Source: Acidobacteriaceae bacterium
GTDB taxonomy: Bacteria; Acidobacteriota; Terriglobia; Terriglobales; Acidobacteriaceae
NCBI GenBank assembly: GCA_003140785.1
Contig: PLKY01000327.1
Coordinates: 5,718-12,500 of the forward strand
Length of the DNA: 6,783 bases
Direction of reading: 5' to 3'
The translations under genes and the position numbers were made by a program. How positions within the stretch are numbered: position 1 is the first letter of the stretch; every line of letters starts with the position of its first letter. The notes below the pieces were generated by a model that saw only the letters and a program-made list of their open reading frames with translations, did no database searches and was not told where the DNA came from. This document shows, piece by piece, positions 5,756 through 6,783 of the stretch.

Positions 5756-6783
5756 TTAGGGCCGCTTGATTGTGGCAAACTTGATCACTCCCTGACCGGC
5801 GCCGAGTGATCGGTCGAACACCGTGTAATAGTTGTTCATCAGCGGCAACCCGAGGATTGACTGGTTGACCGGATTGCCCGCGGGCCGGATCTGAAAAACG
5901 ATTCGGCCCGGTGCGGGATGTTGGTCCTGCCAGTAGTTCTCGGGCAAACACGTAAGCTTGACCGGTTTCCCGTCGGAGCCCTTGAGGAAGAAGTTGAGGC
6001 GAGGCCATTCCGTCAACTTGACCGCGGACGAAGGCACGCTCCCCTGACCCGCCTGCTGGATGAGGCGAATAAACCGGGGGTTCAGCTTGGCGAGGGACTC
6101 GATCACCCCTTGGCAGACGTCGTTGGCCAGAACGAGGACGTTGGTGCCGGAGTCGATGATGGAGTTGGATATCGAGCCCGCGCGAAACTGGCCCTGCAAC
6201 CGGCCGGCCTTAATGGCCGGGCAACCGTCGACCTGCACCGCCAAGAGGTCGGTGTTGTAGTAGACGTCGTGCACAACCGCTACCGTCTTGAAGCTGCCGG
6301 AGTAGAGGTTCTTTTGCTCCTCGCCGCCGCCCAGGACGAAGTAGCCGTGGTTATGCGGATCGCGGGCGACGGCGGCCGGTTGCCGGCTAGCCATCCGCAC
6401 CCAGGAACGCAGCGTGTAAAATGCGAACTTGTTCATCGCCAGCCCCTGGGATGCCAGCTCGGTGAAATAGGGCTCCACGCTCGCGTGAAACGCATCCCGG
6501 GCGGCGACCAGCTTCGCGAAATGTTTCCAGCGGGTGGCAAAGTCCCCGGCCTCGAAGGGCCAGGGATAGGTGACGGGCGGGCTCACCTTCTGCTTCGTCA
6601 GGTGGCGCCGCAGGTCGACGGCGGCGTTCAGGCTCCGGTAGGCCAGGCCCAAGATGCCGTCGACCCCGGTAAAATCGTCCTTGGACTTGGACACGGTGAT
6701 GGCGATCGGCGCGCGCTTCATGCTCGCCCTCTCGCCGGCCGGGTCCCCAAGCATCAGGCTCGTCTTGATGACGGGTCCGAGCC
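5756..6783 (-). CDS. Pepsin-like (family A1) aspartic protease, C-terminal two thirds (5' end outside window)
   Basis: The frame is open from the right edge to the TAA at 5756-5758. Upstream of the ATG at 6754 it already reads LGPVIKTSLMLG, so that ATG is internal and the first catalytic Asp (DTG/DSG) lies outside the window. Visible, numbered from Met 6754: GVDGILGLAY at 30-39, as in pepsin's FDGILGLAY; NKFAFYTL at 108-115; GYFVLGGGE then YSGSFKTVAVV; the second catalytic motif SIIDSGTNVLVL with Asp201 (codon 6152-6154); TEWPRLNFFLKG, matching LPDIVFTING; and SILGLPLMNNYYTVFDR at 299-315, matching WILGDVFIRQYYTVFDR. Cys214 and Cys269 are placed like the C-lobe disulfide, suggesting export; the signal peptide is off-window. 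An extra stretch of about 45 residues (~40-92) separates LAY from the next conserved helix. Family A1 is mainly eukaryotic, with few bacterial homologues such as the shewasins. Substrate and location are unknown. The convergent neighbour gives no functional clue. Confidence 0.9.
   Translation of the reverse strand, partial: LGPVIKTSLMLGDPAGERASMKRAPIAITVSKSKDDFTGVDGILGLAYRSLNAAVDLRRHLTKQKVSPPVTYPWPFEAGDFATRWKHFAKLVAARDAFHASVEPYFTELASQGLAMNKFAFYTLRSWVRMASRQPAAVARDPHNHGYFVLGGGEEQKNLYSGSFKTVAVVHDVYYNTDLLAVQVDGCPAIKAGRLQGQFRAGSISNSIIDSGTNVLVLANDVCQGVIESLAKLNPRFIRLIQQAGQGSVPSSAVKLTEWPRLNFFLKGSDGKPVKLTCLPENYWQDQHPAPGRIVFQIRPAGNPVNQSILGLPLMNNYYTVFDRSLGAGQGVIKFATIKRP

Noticed and set aside
6752..6754. 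ATG as the protease start
   Set aside because: The frame continues to the right edge with family-like sequence, and half of the N-terminal lobe would be missing from this start.
1..6783. tRNA, rRNA, CRISPR arrays, IS ends or transposase
   Set aside because: I looked for cloverleaf-like segments, regular direct repeats and transposase motifs on both strands and found none.

Overview
The window reads as bacterial: uninterrupted genes, Shine-Dalgarno motifs and a tightly packed same-strand gene cluster. The left part (about 1-3140) has the layout and G-ending codon style I associate with pentose-phosphate clusters of Acidobacteriota (class Terriglobia). That assignment comes from remembered gene order and is only moderately secure. 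The right part looks different in content and composition, and I cannot assign it to a phylum with confidence.

Layout. The + strand starts inside a transketolase gene (C-terminal two thirds, ends at 1373). It is followed by rpiB (ribose-5-phosphate isomerase B, 1423-1893), a HAD-superfamily hydrolase (1962-2573) and a 6-phosphogluconate dehydrogenase gene (gnd, 2594-4018), with gaps of 49, 68 and 20 bases. Together they form a likely operon: Gnd makes ribulose-5-phosphate from 6-phosphogluconate, RpiB interconverts it with ribose-5-phosphate, and transketolase recycles the pentoses. The HAD enzyme probably acts on a small phosphate ester. Downstream come an internally deleted VOC/glyoxalase-like remnant on the - strand (4109-4342), a complete AAA_14/DUF4143 ATPase on the + strand (4450-5607), and on the - strand the 3' two thirds of a pepsin-like (family A1) aspartic protease whose N-terminus lies beyond the right edge (5756-6783).

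The main discovery is that gnd appears to be a hybrid. Its first ~170-183 residues match the short, ~300-residue 6PGDH class (motif VGTSGGVWGL). Everything after the universally conserved HFVKMVHNGIEYG block matches the long, ~470-residue class (DMQLI, EWNKGELDSYLIEIT, KGTGKW and the C-terminal tail). Codon choice changes at the same place. The junction coincides with the boundary between the NAD(P)-binding domain and the helical domain. Either this is a real recombinant, domain-swapped dehydrogenase, or it is an assembly join between two genomes through a conserved block. The abrupt change of gene neighbourhood to the right fits both explanations, so this should be settled before the contig is interpreted as a single genome.
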